DNA of 5,427 bases. Source: Spirochaetota bacterium. GTDB taxonomy: Bacteria > Spirochaetota > UBA4802 > UBA5368. Shown here one piece after another: positions 5,072 through 5,427 of this stretch. The notes below the pieces were generated by a model. It saw only the letters and a program-made list of their open reading frames with translations. It ran no database searches and was not told where the DNA came from. Each line of letters starts with the position of its first letter. The stretch's first letter is position 1. The stretch lies in NCBI GenBank assembly GCA_017998475.1, contig JAGODA010000226.1, forward strand, positions 1 through 5,427. Reading direction: 5' to 3'. Both the position numbers and the translations under genes were made by a program.

Positions 5072-5427
5072 CTATGCCGTCCGTCCGTCTCTGCCGGGAA
5101 CGGTCCCCGCGACGAGAAAGCCCCGCGATTCTATGGCCACCGCGAGCTTTATGAGGAGCAGGAGAATGAAAGGCGACCACAGCGCCAGGCCGAAGAAGCG
5201 CACGCCGAATATATTTTCATCGGGAGCGAAGGTGAAGACCGGCAGGAAGCACGCGCCGATGATGGCGGTTTCGAGGAGCAGGAGCGCGAACAGGTGGAGG
5301 AACGAGCCGGGAATCCGAAGGCCCAGATAGAGAGGCCCCCTCCGGAGTAAAAGGACACAGAGCGCCGCGATGACGGCGATCGCGACGGCGTACAGGCCGA
5401 CGGCCACGGAATGGATATACGCTGAGC
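5072..5427 (-). CDS. Small multi-spanning membrane protein of unknown function (5' part outside the window)
   Basis: The minus-strand frame is open from the right edge and stops at TAG 5072-5074; 118 full codons are visible. A GTG at 5405-5407 could be read as a start, but no ribosome binding site precedes it and the frame continues to the edge, so I treat the gene as truncated. Counting from that GTG, three hydrophobic segments are visible at about 2-21 (VGLYAVAIAVIAALCVLLL), 36-58 (LHLFALLLLETAIIGACF) and 68-91 (GLALWSPFILLLLIKLAVAI). Basic RR and GLR residues lie in the first loop, and the tail is short and polar. Third codon positions are strongly G/C, as expected of a real gene here. I recognise no family and no catalytic motif. 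It is encoded upstream of the barrel gene in the same direction, but a strong promoter between them suggests the barrel gene can be expressed separately. Confidence 0.68.
   Translation of the reverse strand, partial: SAYIHSVAVGLYAVAIAVIAALCVLLLRRGPLYLGLRIPGSFLHLFALLLLETAIIGACFLPVFTFAPDENIFGVRFFGLALWSPFILLLLIKLAVAIESRGFLVAGTVPGRDGRTA

Noticed and set aside
5077..5088. Three tandem CCGT units at the 3' end of the membrane-protein gene, as a possible phase-variation tract
   Set aside because: Only three copies, and at the C-terminal end where a slip would change only a few residues; likely chance.
5052..5330. Plus-strand open frame with GGAGG 8 bases before its ATG, opposite the membrane protein
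   Set aside because: The ribosome-binding-site match is tempting, but the product is basic, low-complexity and motif-free, while the opposite strand encodes clear hydrophobic spans with strong third-position GC bias.

Overview
The window reads as ordinary chromosomal DNA from a GC-rich, diderm (Gram-negative-type) bacterium. Genes are tightly packed and start with clear GGAGG-type ribosome binding sites. One product has a signal peptide and looks like an outer-membrane beta-barrel, which implies an outer membrane. I cannot name the organism from this sequence alone. I see no rRNA, tRNA, CRISPR array, insertion sequence or phage gene.

Left part (1-4004, + strand): four genes in one direction. 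First is the 3' end of an extended short-chain dehydrogenase of the NAD-dependent epimerase / 3-beta-hydroxysteroid dehydrogenase kind. Next is a 119-residue protein resembling an SCP2 (sterol carrier protein 2) lipid-binding domain. Then comes a complete thiamine-diphosphate (ThDP) enzyme of the acetolactate synthase superfamily, whose active-site signature looks closer to benzaldehyde lyase than to true acetolactate synthase. Last, 13 bases further on, is a zinc-dependent medium-chain alcohol dehydrogenase with an unusual zinc-binding loop. The last two are almost certainly co-transcribed. A plausible inference is that the ThDP enzyme makes or cleaves an alpha-hydroxyketone or 2-hydroxyacyl compound and the dehydrogenase interconverts the resulting ketone and alcohol. 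The SCP2-like protein and the steroid-dehydrogenase-like SDR hint at a hydrophobic or lipid substrate. None of this is proven by sequence.

Right part (4033-5427, - strand): a convergent gene for an exported, probably outer-membrane beta-barrel protein of 286 residues. It sits behind a near-consensus sigma-70-type promoter with an apparent leader of about 108 nt. Upstream of that is the 3' part of a small multi-spanning membrane protein that runs off the right edge. The barrel gene uses codons (TCA, CTA) that are absent from the whole ThDP-enzyme gene.

I found no convincing new defence, mobile or RNA system. The best leads are the non-canonical active-site residues of the ThDP enzyme, the remodelled zinc site of its partner dehydrogenase, and the lipid-flavoured context of the four-gene cluster.
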